The notes: generated from the sequence alone by a model not told the origin. A stretch of DNA of 64,000 bases from Mactra quadrangularis (GCA_025267735.1 CM046308.1:39359267-39423266), one strand, 5' to 3'; positions 36,121 through 48,255 are shown, counted from the first letter of the stretch. Translations and numbers: made by a program.

Positions 36121-39100
36121 GTGAGTTTATATATTTAATATTTGGAATTATGTAAGAGACCAAATTAGACCATTGGTCCATTTCTTAAATCAAAGTTCTT
36201 TTTATTTGGATAATAAAACTGTCTATAGTAACTGCGATACTCATATACTCAAATCAGACAGTCACCACTTTGTGAACTTAATATTAATTCATGGCCGTAG
36301 CAACGTATTTTATAGGTCATATCACAGAGGTAGCGTTGTATATCGTTTATAACTAGGGGTGTAACAATACGGTAAAACATTTATTTAACATTTAACTTCC
36401 AGATTATGATAAAACAAACAGTACGACACATAACTACAAAACCGGTTCAAGGAAAAACGAACCGGTTAAAAACCGTTAGAATTCGTATTGCAATATTAAC
36501 CAGTATATCGGTTAACCGTTACACCCCTATTTACAACTAGCCGGTATGATACCGGGTAACAGTGCCAATGAAATATATAGTTATAACTCGTACACGGTAC
36601 CGTTTTTTAATTGTGTTTGTTGATAAAATATTATATGTGTGCGTATGTAACGAGTGTTAGGACTCTGATGCCAGTGCTTACGATTTCCTTCAGAAAGAGA
36701 CTTCAAGCAGTTTTGATATCTGTTTAGGCCATGCCATACCGGAATTTTGTTAAGCGTCCGCGTGCGCGTAGGTTTTAGAGTCCTCAATCCAAAAATCCAA
36801 ACAAAGTTGTTGGTGAAATTTCTTAAATAATTCGGTTGTTCCGCGATTCGATAACTGATTTTTCTCCGAAAATACTGATGTGTATGTTGTATATACTATT
36901 TTATGGAATTACTTTAATTAATGTCATAAGCATTCATGTATACTACCAAGTACTTATTTGTGTGAATACTAGCTAGAATGGACATGTGTTTTCGTTTTCG
37001 GTTTGTGTTTTTGAGTATAAGACCTAGGTTAGTCAAATTTAAGTTGCGCTTAACAAAATTCCAATTTGGCATGTATGGCCTTAGGCAAACTTCGTAGTGC
37101 ACCCATTCATTTCCTTCCGGTTACTGTATCATTTGCAAGAGTTTTAAATTATGCCAGGTAATTTCTGTCTACGACTCGCACAGAATTATTAGGTGACTCC
37201 CAAGAATTTTTACAAAAACCGTGAAAACTTAAGGTTCCATTATATTTAAATTACTAGTATATGGAACCCGGGTGGGTAAAGCAGTTGGTAGCGCGCCTGG
37301 GTTTCTAATCTAGTGTCCCGAAGGGGTTACGGGTTCGAATCCTGCCCAGGAAGGTTATACGCTTCCATGAAAAAAAAGGGTCCAGGAAAGCTAGGTTAGG
37401 TGCGCTGGACGCCGTTCTATAACCTATACAATGTGTTGCTAAGGCATTAAACCAAACAAAATAAAAAGATACGACGATGGAATGATAATCATTGGATAGC
37501 TAGCTCCGCGCTGGTTCAAATCCCATCCAAAACATACGCCGTTGTTTCCTAGTGTTAATAAGTTCTCTTTTTAGCAGTAGTTCTGACAATCCAACACCGG
37601 TTCTAGTTTTCAAGATTACCTCGAGGTTTTGAAGGAGTCGAGAGATTTTTGGAAGAACTTCGAGGTAATCTAGAAAACTAGAACCGCTATGGAGTTGTCA
37701 GAACTACCACAATCTGATTAAAACCCGATCTAAAATTTTCCGCTCGCCTTCTCGCTAATTTAGATCTGGCTATTTTCAAACGAAGGTCAAGTTCGGGTGA
37801 CCTTTTCTCATCATAATATTCATGACGAGATTGTTATGATACGTAACTTGTTTACATCGTCTACGTCACGCGATTTGAAATGAGCCGTCCAATCGCAGAC
37901 TGTGAATAATACCGCTGTTAAATTAGCTTACCAACCTTGTTCTAAAAGTAGAAATTACGCAATCAAAATGTTATTAATAGTGTTTTATTAAGATGAAAGC
38001 TACGCATTGATTGGTCGACACAAAATTCATCTCGCCGTGACCTTCCACGGAGACAGTAGAGATCCTGTACGACAACGCTCTACAGGATATCTGTTTACGG
38101 AGAGTGGAACTATCGCTAACAAGAGAATTTTGTGCTGCTTAGACTGCACTAGATATGATAAAAATCGGTTATATCATGTCATTTACCATGTCTTTTTCAT
38201 CTAAATCTGTTGATCGAATCGTCATTTTTGTCGTGTTAGGAACCATATAGGTCACGTGATTCCCTACACTGCTCTCCCTATACATGTACAGTACCCACCA
38301 AAAGTTTGGAGACATTTTCAGATTGTAGGCCTATTAAATAGCTTTTAGCTAACATTTGATAACTGATTATTTTGAAATGCTTTGCAGTTTTGCATTATTT
38401 TTTTGATGATCATTATTATTGTAACAGAGACAACAAAAATAGCATAAAAACTTTGTTATGATGTCAGATGCTGAATCTTATAAAGTGCTGCATTCATGAA
38501 ATATGTTGTCATTTTATAACAAAACATACTTAAATACATCAAAAATAATGATTCTACAAAAATAATCATCAAAAGTCAAGAACTGTAGTAAATTTCTCTT
38601 GTCTCCAAACTTTTGGTGGGTACTGTAAATGTTTTCTCTGTTATGAAATTGCGTGACTTCCTGTTCAACCCTTCTTCAGGTTCCGATAGGAAATGGACAG
38701 CAGTACCATACTTAAACATCGTAGATAGCCCATGTGCACCAGGGTCTATCATATTGTGTTATCAACGTGAATTTAAAGATAAACTTAGATTGAGACCTAA
38801 ACCTGCATTCTTTGCTGGAGGAATTGGAGATTTCTGGCCACCAGGTTAGTTTGAATTTAAACAATGGACCTTTCCATGATATTACCTATTAGCATATTTA
38901 ACAAAGGTTTACAGTTACATTTTGTCTCACTAACAAGGTGTTAACAAAAGAGCACATGGTTATATTTGTGGGTAAATGTATTATTATTCAAATAAAAAGG
39001 TCGCACACAGAACGGGTCTTAGTTTTGTTTAAACATTTATTGAGGTTATAACTATTGCAGAACCTTTATTGGATTATGTACTATAAGGTTCTGTAAAGGA

Positions 39101-42100
39101 ATTAATATTAAATTTTTGTTGTAAGACAATTTTAATGTAATTTAGAATTTTTATTTATACAGCATCAATTTTGCAAATACATCAAAGTCATTTTTCATAA
39201 TTGATGACCAGCATCACTTTGTACGTTTCGTTAGGAACATTATGATGTGTAGAACACTGCTGTTGGTGGAAATATGATAGAATTAGAGCATTTTCTTTTT
39301 GTATCATAATTTTGCAATCAAGACTTTACATGCACCTTAAGTGAAGAGTGTAAGTTTTGTTTAAGTTCAGGTTAATATTGTCGGATTTTATTAGTATCTA
39401 AAATTAGCGATTTTATCACTCTATCTATCTGTACCATGTACGAAACTAATTTACATCAACTTTCCAAGATAATTTATTATTATAATTATTGGTCCAGAAG
39501 GCAAGTACCATGCCTTTCAAATTTTGAAGTTTTTACAAAATGAAGTTGAAGTTATCATTATTTACATTACAGAAAGAATCAATGTACGACATAAAATGTT
39601 GACACACGAATCAGCCAAGATTCACTGGAGGGAATATTTCCGTGTTTATCAATCTGAGAGTTCAGAAAAAGCTGTAATGATATCACTGGTCGTAGAAGAA
39701 AAACAAATAATGGAAAAACAATTGATGGAGAGTTCTGATAGAATCTACATAGATCTTGATAACTTCGGTAATATATTTAAATATTTTAACAAGTTTTGGT
39801 AATGTATTAAACAATTTATTAAATTTTTGAGACGAATTATATTAAGGTAATATGACAAAATCAAAATGGCTGCCTCCTGAAATTGAAGGCGAGTCATGAA
39901 ACCAGCTGTTAAGTTAAAAGTAGCGAAAGTTGGTTAATGCTGGTATTCCTATGTCATTGTACACATGCTAATGTATCCCATAATACAAATAAACAGCATT
40001 CTAAAAGAAAACAGAAAAAAATACACCAACTTGAAAATATCCAATTTTTGTGTACATTTGTTCGTAAAAATGTACATATATATTTTCCACAAAAATATAA
40101 TTCACACAATAAACATAGTGCAATGCAGATGCTGGAACCAAAAAAATGTTCTTAATAGAAAATAATGAATTTCACTGAAGGTCATTTATTAAAAGTATGA
40201 TATTTTTGAGTGATTTTCAACATGGCGGCAATTATTCATCTGTCAGTACGTGCTATCTTCCAGTGGCTTTTAGTTGTGCGGACGTGTTTGCTAAAGGTCT
40301 GCTGTCGAGCATCTCGTCATTACACCAGTAAATACTATTCAGTATTTCTTTTTCTTGTGGATTATTTTAGTTTTTCATAATTTGTACACAAAAATTAATC
40401 CTTTTTAGGATGTCTTATTGTCTTATTGATTAAACTTCAAATCCTTTATGTCACATTATTTTAATGCTTACATATATATAAACATGTGTTTTCATTATTA
40501 AGTGTTCATTTTTTAGAAATTGTCAGTTATATATGAAATTGGCCTACTTTCACTTTGGTCAGTTTTATAGTCAAGGTAGCTGATGTTACTGTAATATAAC
40601 CTTAAAAAGCCTGACACCCCTGGCAAAGATTTGAACATTGGGAACAATAGACCTAAGTCGGAACTCAAATTTGTGGGTTTTCCGTCAGTGCGCAAGCGGT
40701 ACAAAGTTCGTTACATATTATTGCTGAAAAACACGAAATGCGGATTAAATTATTTTGTTCTTCGTACACATGTTTTCATTGTAACGGTGAAAGTTTGTTT
40801 GTACCGAAAGGGAAAACCCACATATTTGAATTCAGGATATAGTTTTTGTATAGTTATATAGGCACCTTGTTAATATTAAGTAAAATGAAATATGTTATAT
40901 ATTACCAAAAATGATAAAATCCATAAATCCATAATTCCATACACAAAACAAGTCCATCTACCTTATACACATGTCACTGAACTTTACACAAAAGTCAAAT
41001 ATAAACAACTTGATAAACGAATAAACAGGACGGACTTCATGGTTATCTCTTGCTTCACGCATTCGGAACACCTCATGATCTCATTTGGAACACCTCGACC
41101 ATTATTATTCGTAGCGAATGGCCGAGGAGTTCCGAAAGCTCATGATATCATAAATTCTTCTTTTCTTCATACACATGTTTTCATTGTGACGGTGAAAGTT
41201 TGTTAGCACCCCCAAAAAAGGTCCAGGGGCGGATCCATGATTATTATAGGGGGGGGGGGGGGTAAAATTGTTTCCTATGGGTCCAAACTTTCGAGCCACC
41301 AACACATTATACACTGTTTGCAGAATTACGCAACATATAATAATAAAAACTACGTAACCATTAGATCTATGTTAAACACACAGGCGAGCAAATCGAGCAT
41401 GAGAAAATTGCTTCTTGCTACTTAAAAATGGTTTACGTTTATCAGCCCCCGGGACCAGCCCCCTGACCGCCACTGGACCCGCCTATGCAGTCAATCAGCG
41501 GGGTTACCCAAGTATGCGCCACTGTCATTATTAAATAATATTTGTGTACTAAGATTTTCGAACAAATATCAAGTATTTAAACTAGCGGAGTTAATGTATG
41601 CTCCACTGACAGTTGAATACAATTTATTAATACTTTTACCATTTCATCTTTTGCAGAAGATACAGGTTTTCATCCGGGTTACTGTTACATCGTTTCTAAG
41701 GTTATAACGGCAAGAAGTCTAAAAATAGAAATGACCGACGATGGAGAGATATTTTACGACCATGAATATACGGGTTCAATTCCTGTTTGTTTCCAAGCAT
41801 GCAATGTCTATGTAGCGGCAGAAACTCTAGGGGAGATAGAACGTATAATTCCACTGAAAAAATGTCTAGGACTCAGTTTCAGAAAGAGACGCTCTTGGCA
41901 GACGTTCATTGATGCTTTCACTCCAAACCAAGTTAGATTAGGTAATTACGTATATGTGAGTTTTGTTATTTTAAGGTTTTTTTGACGTAATGCAAACATA
42001 TGCTCATTTTTAGCTCGATTATTCGGATAAAAGTTAGGCTAACCTACTCACCTGTGCGTTGGCGTATACTTAGACAAGTTTTTGGTTAAGTTTTAGACGC

Positions 42101-44074
42101 ATCATTTTATCTTGAACTAGTTAAGGGATTCTGTTGACCATTTATACTTGTCTACATGGTTCCAATTGGTGGTCATATAAATGTACCAGGATGCACAACT
42201 CTATCATGACTATTAGCTGGAACATCGCCCTTTTATACATAGAAGTTCTTAGTAGGAAGTTTTTGCATGCAATTATCATAGCTTTTGATTTTGATTTTAT
42301 ACGCCTAACTATTTCCCGCGCGGAGCAAAATCGCCGGTTTGTGCGATGTGTTGTGCGACCAATTAAAGAGATGTTTACATGTCTGTGTATAGACTGATGT
42401 ATCAGGTGGGCTTAATATCAGACTATACCATCGTACAAGCTTCATTGTCATCCTCGATAATTATCAGGTTTCATTGAACAATAGCTACATTACAGACAAT
42501 TATGTTTTAGATGAAACATTATACTTGTTAATGGATGTTTTATTGGATGTTGTCATGTAACATGATGTTAACTTAGAAATAACCATTAGCTTTTCCTATT
42601 AACCCTTTCAACACTGAATCTTCACAATGGACTAGGCCATCTTCAATTCTTAGACCTATACATTATCATTTTTAGGGATTTCAGGCTAAAGATTGGACAA
42701 TGAGCTACCAACAACAAAAAAGCCAGGTCAGCCGGGCATGCGTTGTGTGGTTGACTTAGCTCTTTGCTGGGGGCAAAGGCTTTTCATATTTGGCTCCAAT
42801 TTCATATTACCTCTTCGTACAAAGCATGCGTTAGTAGGCTTTAGACCACTTTAGTTCTCGCTCTTTGTGTTTGATAAAAAATGTGACATGTGGAAAATCA
42901 GTTCTTTTTGTCAAGTGTAACAGACCGGTGAAACAGTAAATATCAAACAGTTTATCGGCGATTTGGCTCCACGCAAGAAATAGTTAGGTTTCAAGTAGAA
43001 GGCATCTGTAAGGAGTTTTGGGCCGATGGTCCCCAAACAAATTAAAATGTTAAATATTAGAAAAGGTTATGGTAGAAAAAAATACATTAAGGGTGCGCAT
43101 TGAAATTATTTATTATCCCACCTGTGACTCAAAAGGTCACGTGGTATCGGCACCGAGAGTTTGTTGAATCAATTTGTACCAACTATACTTTAGGACTATT
43201 GTTTAATTTTATTCAACTGTCAGTGGTGCAAACATTTACCCCGATGATTTTAATACTTATACTCGACATATTGATTCAATTAATAGTGAGTGCATAAGTA
43301 CTGTAGTGAGTATTTAAATCAGCGGGGTTAATATAGTCACCACAGACAGTTGAATAAAATTTATCAATATAGTTTAACCACCATCAGTACAAATGGTACT
43401 TTCATGTGATAAGTTATAATATTTAGAGAATATTTGTTTATTTCGGTGTAAGGTTGATTTTTATTTCACGATTTACGTAGCCACGAGTGAAAATATAATA
43501 TCATTAGCTCACTAGTGACATTAATAGTTCTTACACTGAAATAAACAAATTTTCTGCTTATTGTATGCTTCAGAATGGCTTTTTATTGTTTAAGTATGAT
43601 ATGTCATCAGAACGGCGCATCAAAACAGTGAAAAATAACAAATTTATTTTCATTATTTCAAAACTGTAGAATATGAATTCTTTTCAACAATAAATCACGG
43701 TATTCGATTGGGAATCATAATTATAATAAATGTGATTTGTTTATTTGATTCTAGGAGCGAGTACAGGCGACTATCCATCAGAAATAGCGTGCCAGGAAGC
43801 TTCTCCACGACAGTCCTACCGTCCATTCATCTTGCCACGTCATGACAGACCTAAGAATGACGTTATCTGGTATTTCAAGTCCCAGAATGAACTGGAATCA
43901 CTCAAATACAATTTTAAACGTGACAAACGCCGAAATCGTAGTGTTAATTCATTACTTGCACCTTTGCGATTACATGGGAAGTCCGCTGACAAAGACGACA
44001 ACGATGAGCACTCGTATTACCCCAAGCCTCTTCGTCGACCAATCGAATACGAGGATTTTGAAGCATTACTGTAA
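35892..44074 (+). CDS. Unrecognised five-exon gene, 397 aa; join(35892-36120,38680-38844,39573-39767,41657-41941,43755-44074)
   Basis: All four introns are GT-AG and phase 1 (a single G carried over), and the joined frame is open from ATG to TAA. Exon codon counts are 76, 55, 65, 95 and 106. The protein is basic and hydrophilic, with no signal peptide or membrane span. Its N-terminus is Ser/Arg/Lys-rich (M-S-E-S-R-K-S-E-S-F). The middle has aromatic/cysteine-rich blocks (W-T-A-V-P-Y-L-N-I-V, G-F-H-P-G-Y-C-Y-I-V, P-V-C-F-Q-A-C-N-V-Y). The C-terminus is an Arg/Lys then Asp/Glu-rich tail ending E-D-F-E-A-L-L. I do not recognise the family. Start context (aacaATGA), uniform phase, and a poly(A) signal 48 bp after the stop support a real, complete gene. 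It is divergent from the minus-strand gene. Confidence 0.87.
36353..36531. mobile_element. MITE with 'ggggtgtaac' ends
   Basis: Inverted ends are ggggtgtaacaatacgg and, reversed, ggggtgtaacggttaaccg. Flanking tttataactag / tttacaactag is a probable target duplication with one mismatch. The interior has ccggttcaaggaaaaacg. The interrupted relative spans 44805-46975. Confidence 0.7.
36727..37080. mobile_element. PIF/Harbinger-like MITE, family 1, copy A
   Basis: 354 bp bounded by TTA on both sides (36724-36726, 37081-37083). Ends are ggccatgccataccgg and, reversed, ggccatacatgccaaattgg, each followed by a ttttgttaagcg box. The second copy is inverted at 59662-60050. Confidence 0.78.
37267..37470 (+). 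mobile_element. tRNA-derived SINE, family 4
   Basis: The head is cccgggtgggtaaagcagtt to gggttcgaatcctgc. The body has ccaggaaagctaggttaggt, and the tail tgtgttgctaaggcattaaa then CAAA. Same family as 52492-52783. Confidence 0.83.
37473..38275. repeat. Composite repeat: SINE fragment, palindrome, dispersed block, fold-back end
   Basis: 37473-37550 is a family-3 SINE fragment. 37594-37700 is an inverted repeat (ggttctagttttcaagatta / ctagaaaactagaacc). 37700-38120 is the inverted partner of 26705-27115. 38215-38272 is one end of the 27.5-kb fold-back element. All lie in intron 1 of the plus-strand gene. Confidence 0.72.
38289..38625. mobile_element. Tc1/mariner-type MITE
   Basis: 337 bp with perfect inverted ends of 26 bp (cagtacccaccaaaagtttg...) and TA on each side. 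The interior is non-coding. The intact ends suggest a relatively young insertion. A truncated relative is at 24607-24745. Confidence 0.9.
38680..38844 (+). CDS. Exon 2 of the plus-strand unrecognised gene
   Basis: The acceptor caacccttcttcag and donor CCACCAG|gttagt flank 165 bp. It encodes the P-Y-L-N-I-V-D-S-P-C and G-G-I-G-D-F-W-P-P blocks. It starts only 55 bp after the right end of a Tc1-like MITE. Confidence 0.87.
39573..39767 (+). CDS. Exon 3 of the plus-strand unrecognised gene
   Basis: Acceptor atttacattacag, donor AACTTCG|gtaata, 195 bp. Contains I-H-W-R-E-Y-F-R-V-Y and a Glu/Met/Lys-rich helix-like run (E-E-K-Q-I-M-E-K-Q). Confidence 0.85.
40625..40850. mobile_element. Possible TIR element
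   Basis: gaactcaaatttgtgggttt at about 40660 is matched in reverse by aaacccacatatttgaattc at about 40815. The outer boundaries are unclear. Confidence 0.4.
41060..41145. repeat. Short palindromic 'ttccgag' element
   Basis: cattcggaacacctc near 41060 is answered by gccgaggagttccgaaag near 41120, with attattcgtagcgaat in the centre. Confidence 0.6.
41224..41487. mobile_element. hAT-like MITE
   Basis: Ends are caggggcggatcca and, reversed, cataggcgggtcca, enclosing 264 bp with a G run. This terminal sequence type is common among hAT MITEs of animals (family knowledge). Confidence 0.6.
41494..41634. repeat. Dispersed 'aatcagcggggttaa' repeat
   Basis: Two tandem versions of the box aatcagcggggtta...gcgccactgtca. 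It is the same family as the repeat that hosts the 39-bp minisatellite at 25.3 kb. Confidence 0.7.
41657..41941 (+). CDS. Exon 4 of the plus-strand unrecognised gene
   Basis: Acceptor tcatcttttgcag, donor AGATTAG|gtaatt, 285 bp. It encodes the most structured-looking segment (G-F-H-P-G-Y-C-Y-I-V through L-S-F-R-K-R-R-S-W-Q). Confidence 0.87.
41942..43754. other. Intron 4 of the plus-strand gene
   Basis: Contains one more 'cagcggggttaa' repeat (43296-43380) and a 120-bp fold-back (43434-43553, arms tgtttatttcggtgtaag / cttacactgaaataaaca). No exon is needed or seen, since exons 4 and 5 join in phase. Confidence 0.7.
43755..44074 (+). CDS. Exon 5 of the plus-strand unrecognised gene
   Basis: Acceptor tatttgattctag. 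320 bp to TAA at 44072-44074. Charged C-terminal tail with Arg-rich then Asp-rich stretches. Confidence 0.86.
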
Positions 44075-44121
44075 ACATGTCAAAAGTAGCTTTGCTTTTA
44101 TTTTAGAACAATTCTACTTGG

Positions 44122-44127
44122 AATAAA
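44122..44127 (+). terminator. Poly(A) signal AATAAA of the plus-strand gene
   Basis: Canonical hexamer 48 bp after the stop codon of the five-exon gene, followed by a T-rich stretch. Confidence 0.7.
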
Positions 44128-44499
44128 TCTAAAACTGATATTATTATGCTTTTGTTGTCTTATATTTTTACAGTTATGCATAATTTATCATATTCAGACA
44201 TTGAGAACGGTATGGAGCCGTGCGACAATACACCAAGCTTATAAAGCATTGATTTGGTTTGACTCTTCGTCAATCTTAAATCGTTAAAAAGAAAATGAAG
44301 TCATCGAAGTTTTACATCATTTATTTTCACAATTTGAAGAGCAAACAAAACAAGAATATTTACTGCAAGCAAACGAAAAAGGCATTTATTTATACATAAT
44401 AATAGTTAAAAATTCACATAAGAAAAATAAGTGATAAAAAAACAGCAGTAAAATACATACAAATGTAGTTTTAAAGCTTACATAAGTAAACAGTAATAA

Positions 44500-44780
44500 G
44501 GGACCTTAGTCAGTTATTTCCCCTTGTATAGTCTTCAAAAAGGTAGTTCCGATTAGTTTGATTACTCGGATTTTACCCTTGTTTTCAATGTCAATTTGCC
44601 AAATTAATCTCAAAAAACATTTTTGTAAATCATTTAATTTGTTTAAAAATCAAGCTAAGTGTTTTTAGAGTAAAGAGCAATCTAAATTTCGATAAAATCC
44701 GAGGATTCCAACTGTAAGGACCTACTTACCAATTGGATTGCTTAAGATTTTATCAGAAAAAGATAACTGACAAAAGTCCC
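44500..44780. mobile_element. PIF/Harbinger-like MITE, family 2, copy B
   Basis: 281 bp flanked by TAA (44497-44499, 44781-44783). Ends are gggaccttagtcagttatt and, reversed, gggacttttgtcagttat. Inverted relative to copy A at 11345. Confidence 0.8.
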
Positions 44781-45494
44781 TAACAATATCAGGGTGTATA
44801 GTAGGGATGTAACGGATAACCGATATACCGGTTAATATTGCAATTGAAATTATATTATGTACTATATTTTACATACATTTGTCAAAATATTCGAGTGTAA
44901 ACCCGACTGAACGTCGGAAAATATGCCGGTAAGACGTTACAGAAACAAGTAGATTTCGTTATAAAAAGACAGATGTCTGCCGTATGAAGAAACGTTTTTA
45001 CCAGAAAAGCTTTCAATATTTGTGTTACTGAACTACCTTATACATAAATAAAGTTTTATCAAAATATAAACATAGCTATACGCAAAATTATCAGAAAATA
45101 TATGTTTGTTGAAAAGGTAAGATTTTAATTTTACAAATTATTTCGTTTACTACTTCGATATATTTGGTGCAATAATTAAATTGACATAATGATTTTTTAA
45201 AAGTTCATTTCTTAACTCGTAGATATATTTTGAAATGAAAATAATTAAGCAAACGGAAAGCGGCGTTAGCTAGGTTTAAAAATGTCTAGCCACAATGTAA
45301 CGCATCCACAAAATGCCGAAAATAGGCTTGACTCAGATATTTTAAAGATCATCGTTCACAGAATTAAACAAAATAGCGAAATTTCATATCGTGCATCACA
45401 AAGTTAAAACTAAAACGTATAACATAATACCATATCAATATGATATTGGTGAAATAACTTAGAATAGTTAACAATTTAAAATGTCTAGCCATAA

Positions 45495-46670
45495 GACCCC
45501 AGTCACACTGGAGCTCACGATTACTTGCGACCACCGGCGACGCGTAAAACCGACGATCATCGGCGATTGTCTGCGACCAAACCCTCTTTGCGTAGAAAAA
45601 TTTACTACCGCGATTATCGTACGACCAGTCATTGAAAATCGTACGACAGGTCATCAGAAAACGTACGATTGTCTCAAGATTGTCTGGGATTACTTACGAC
45701 TACCCGTGGCCTGTCATGCGATTACCTACAACTTGTCGTACGACCATCGCACGATTACTAAAGACTACTCAAGACTATCAGTGACTAGTGACAATTTGTA
45801 AAGACTGTCTTAAGATTGTTGCACGACAGTTTTGCGGTTAACAAAAATCCGAAAAAGACTGATGGATTGGAGGTGTAAATAAGGACTTTACAGTGAAACA
45901 TGTTCATTTATCACAATAACGAGAGAGAGTAAACAACACAGAATAACTATGGCCGACGCACCAAGGAGACTGCAGATAATACAACTGCGAATGCATTTGC
46001 AACAACAAGAAGATGCTGGGTTACAACTAGCTCTTCAGTTTCACCCTCAGAGTCAGAGTCGTGTTTGGTCCTTTTCTGGACTTTTCCTTTACACTTTGAC
46101 TTTTTGGGTGGCATGACGGTGTTACTCAAACGAAAGAAAAAGTGCGTATGAGGAATGAACCGTAAAGTGACTGCTATATATAATGTTAGACCACGTGGTC
46201 TGTGTCTTGTCACAGGAAATTTTTAACTAGTCTCTGACGACCGTTCGATGGTTGCAATTAATCGTAGAGAAGTCGCTAGTTGTCATTTGTAATCGTGGGT
46301 GGTCGTAAGACAAGTCACTACTAATCGCACGATGATCTTACGACTTTAAAAAGACTACCTGCGATCGAGTGACAAGGACATCGGCGCCGACCAGTTGAAG
46401 ATTATAACAGACTTTCGAACGACGATCGTGCGACCTTATATAATATATATAAGATCACTAGCGACCTGGTCGATCGCAAGGAGGTTTTTGTGCAAGCTCA
46501 AAAACCTCTCTGCGACTGAAATTGGTCGTGGGACCTAAATAAGATAAGCTGCGACTGTCGAAGATCACCGATGACCGTCGTAAGACTTTTTAAAGATTCT
46601 TCGCGACCAGAGGTCACTGGTGATCGTCAACTGGTCTTAAGTAGTCTTAAGCTCTAATGTGACTGGGGCT
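45495..46670. mobile_element. 1.18-kb TIR element with TAA target duplication
   Basis: Flanked by TAA (45492-45494, 46671-46673). Ends are gaccccagtcacactggagc and, reversed, agccccagtcacattagagc. Subterminal regions are densely packed with inverted gcgaccac / tacgacc words. The TAA duplication suggests PIF/Harbinger, but the long structured ends are unusual, so the superfamily is left open. Confidence 0.75.
46010..46113 (-). pseudogene. Possible element-encoded peptide start
   Basis: Within the TIR element, the minus strand starts M-P-P-K-K-S-K-C-K-G-K-V-Q-K-R and continues with the acidic run D-S-D-S-E-G-E-T-E-E. This basic-then-acidic pattern resembles the N-terminus of a nuclear protein. 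The frame soon loses plausibility. Low-certainty remnant. Confidence 0.3.
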
Positions 46671-46975
46671 TAACGTAACGCTGCCTATTTTAGACGTTTT
46701 TAACGTCAATGTTGTTTGACTATTTTTTCTGTATGGATTATATAACTTAAAAGTAATGCATAAACATGTGCAGTTCAAATCGGCAAAAGATAAGATGGCA
46801 AAGGAAAAGAAAGACTAAAACAAATAAAAAATGCAATTAAAATATTGCCAAACATGATAACTAGCATGAAAACTGGAGGACACCTTAATTTACATTGATA
46901 TTTGGTAAAAAAACTTATAGGTATTACGATTGCTGACGGTTTTTAACCGGTTCGATTTTTCCTGAACCGGTTTTT

Positions 46976-48024
46976 GTCGTCATTTTCAATTCCGTTTGTA
47001 TTTCATTGGAACGTATTGAACAAGAACTATTTTGCATAACCGTTACTTGCTTCGCCTGTGCTTCGTCTCGCGTATGTAAGAAAAAACAATTGTATTGGTA
47101 GACCCCAACGAATTCTTCCGAGTTTATTCATTTAATGAATGGTCGAGATGGTCCGAATGATAGCACATCTGTTTCCTCCAAGCTGTCCATATTAACCTAT
47201 CTTATCTAGAAAGACGTAAAAAACACGGGTTACCTTATTACTGAGTCTTGTAGAAGTTGTAGATCACGTGACTGAAGACGATGATTTAATGGGGATTCAA
47301 ACAAAAATATCTACATACAAACAAAAGGCACTTAATGAGCGCTATAGGCAAAAGCAAGAGCAAACACGTCAAGAGGTTTGGTTGGTTGGGCGGAATATAA
47401 TCATTTATAACCTGAACACACCAGCTCGAAATCCTTAACTGGCGAAAATTGACTCGGGCTAGTACAAATTAATTCGGACTAGTAAAATGACTCGGGCAAA
47501 TGAAAATTACACAAAACCAATGATTTTGAACTACACTCTCTAAAAAGTAAATATAGCTACAGAGACCTCAGAATTATGTACCTTAATAAATTCTGTTTAT
47601 CTCGACTATTCATTATCTCGACTTTTTTTCGATGGTCCCAACAAAGTCGAGATAATGAGAATTGACTGTATTCATATAGTCGGACTTCTTGATAATTATA
47701 TTTTTATTAAGGTAATGAATTAGACCAGTGCTGGAGGACAATTTAAGGGTTTTGGGTGACTATTAAACGTCTTAAGAGGGTACCCGTAGAAATGTTTATA
47801 GCTACATTTGATGTATGGACGGACTTCACAAACGATCAAAGTCTGTTAGTATGTACACAAATTGAAGGCAATAAGAATTGGACATTTTTATAGGTAATTT
47901 TTACCATGGGAGCATTGCAACCCGTTTTGTAATAAAACCACGAATTGTAATAATTATAACAAAACGGGTTATTACAGAGCATTATCTCACTTCTTGTTTC
48001 ATTAATATTACATAGAGCAAGTTT
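46976..48024. other. Intergenic, mostly featureless
   Basis: Contains a short palindromic ttccgag element (47110-47160), a tctcgactttttttcgatgg inverted end (about 47600-47672) and a hairpin with arms aacccgttttgtaata / taacaaaacgggtt (47919-47975). No coding signal. Confidence 0.55.
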
Positions 48025-48255
48025 TTTTAAAAATTGTGTTTAACGTCTTATTCAACACATATTTAGGTTATATATACGACGGTCAGCTCTTCCTACTATA
48101 GGTTTCCTGAACACTTTTCTTTCACCAGTACTAACTTACCCTACCACGAGGCCGACAACTCATGTATAGGATATGACCTACCTCGACGGGGCTCGAACCT
48201 GCGATCTCCGGATTCGAAGTCACACATGCTAACCACTACGTCACGGCCGCGGCTA
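48025..48255 (-). mobile_element. tRNA-derived SINE, family 5
   Basis: On the minus strand the head reads gcggccgtgacgtagtggtt then agcatgtgtgac and a B-box-like ggttcgagccccg. The tail region at 48030 has tgtgtttaacgtc. Confidence 0.75.

Larger units (their letters stand above)
44805..46975. mobile_element. MITE split by about 2.1 kb of inserted sequence
   Basis: 44805-44850 (gggatgtaacggataaccg, then taatattgcaatt) and 46930-46975 (acggtttttaaccggttcg, then cctgaaccgg) are the two adjacent segments of the 36353 MITE on the opposite strand. Between them lies sequence absent from the 36-kb copy, including the 1.18-kb element at 45495. Confidence 0.65.

Noticed and set aside
45481..45801. 106-codon plus-strand frame
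   Set aside because: Lies in the structured end of the 1.18-kb TIR element; composition follows the inverted words.
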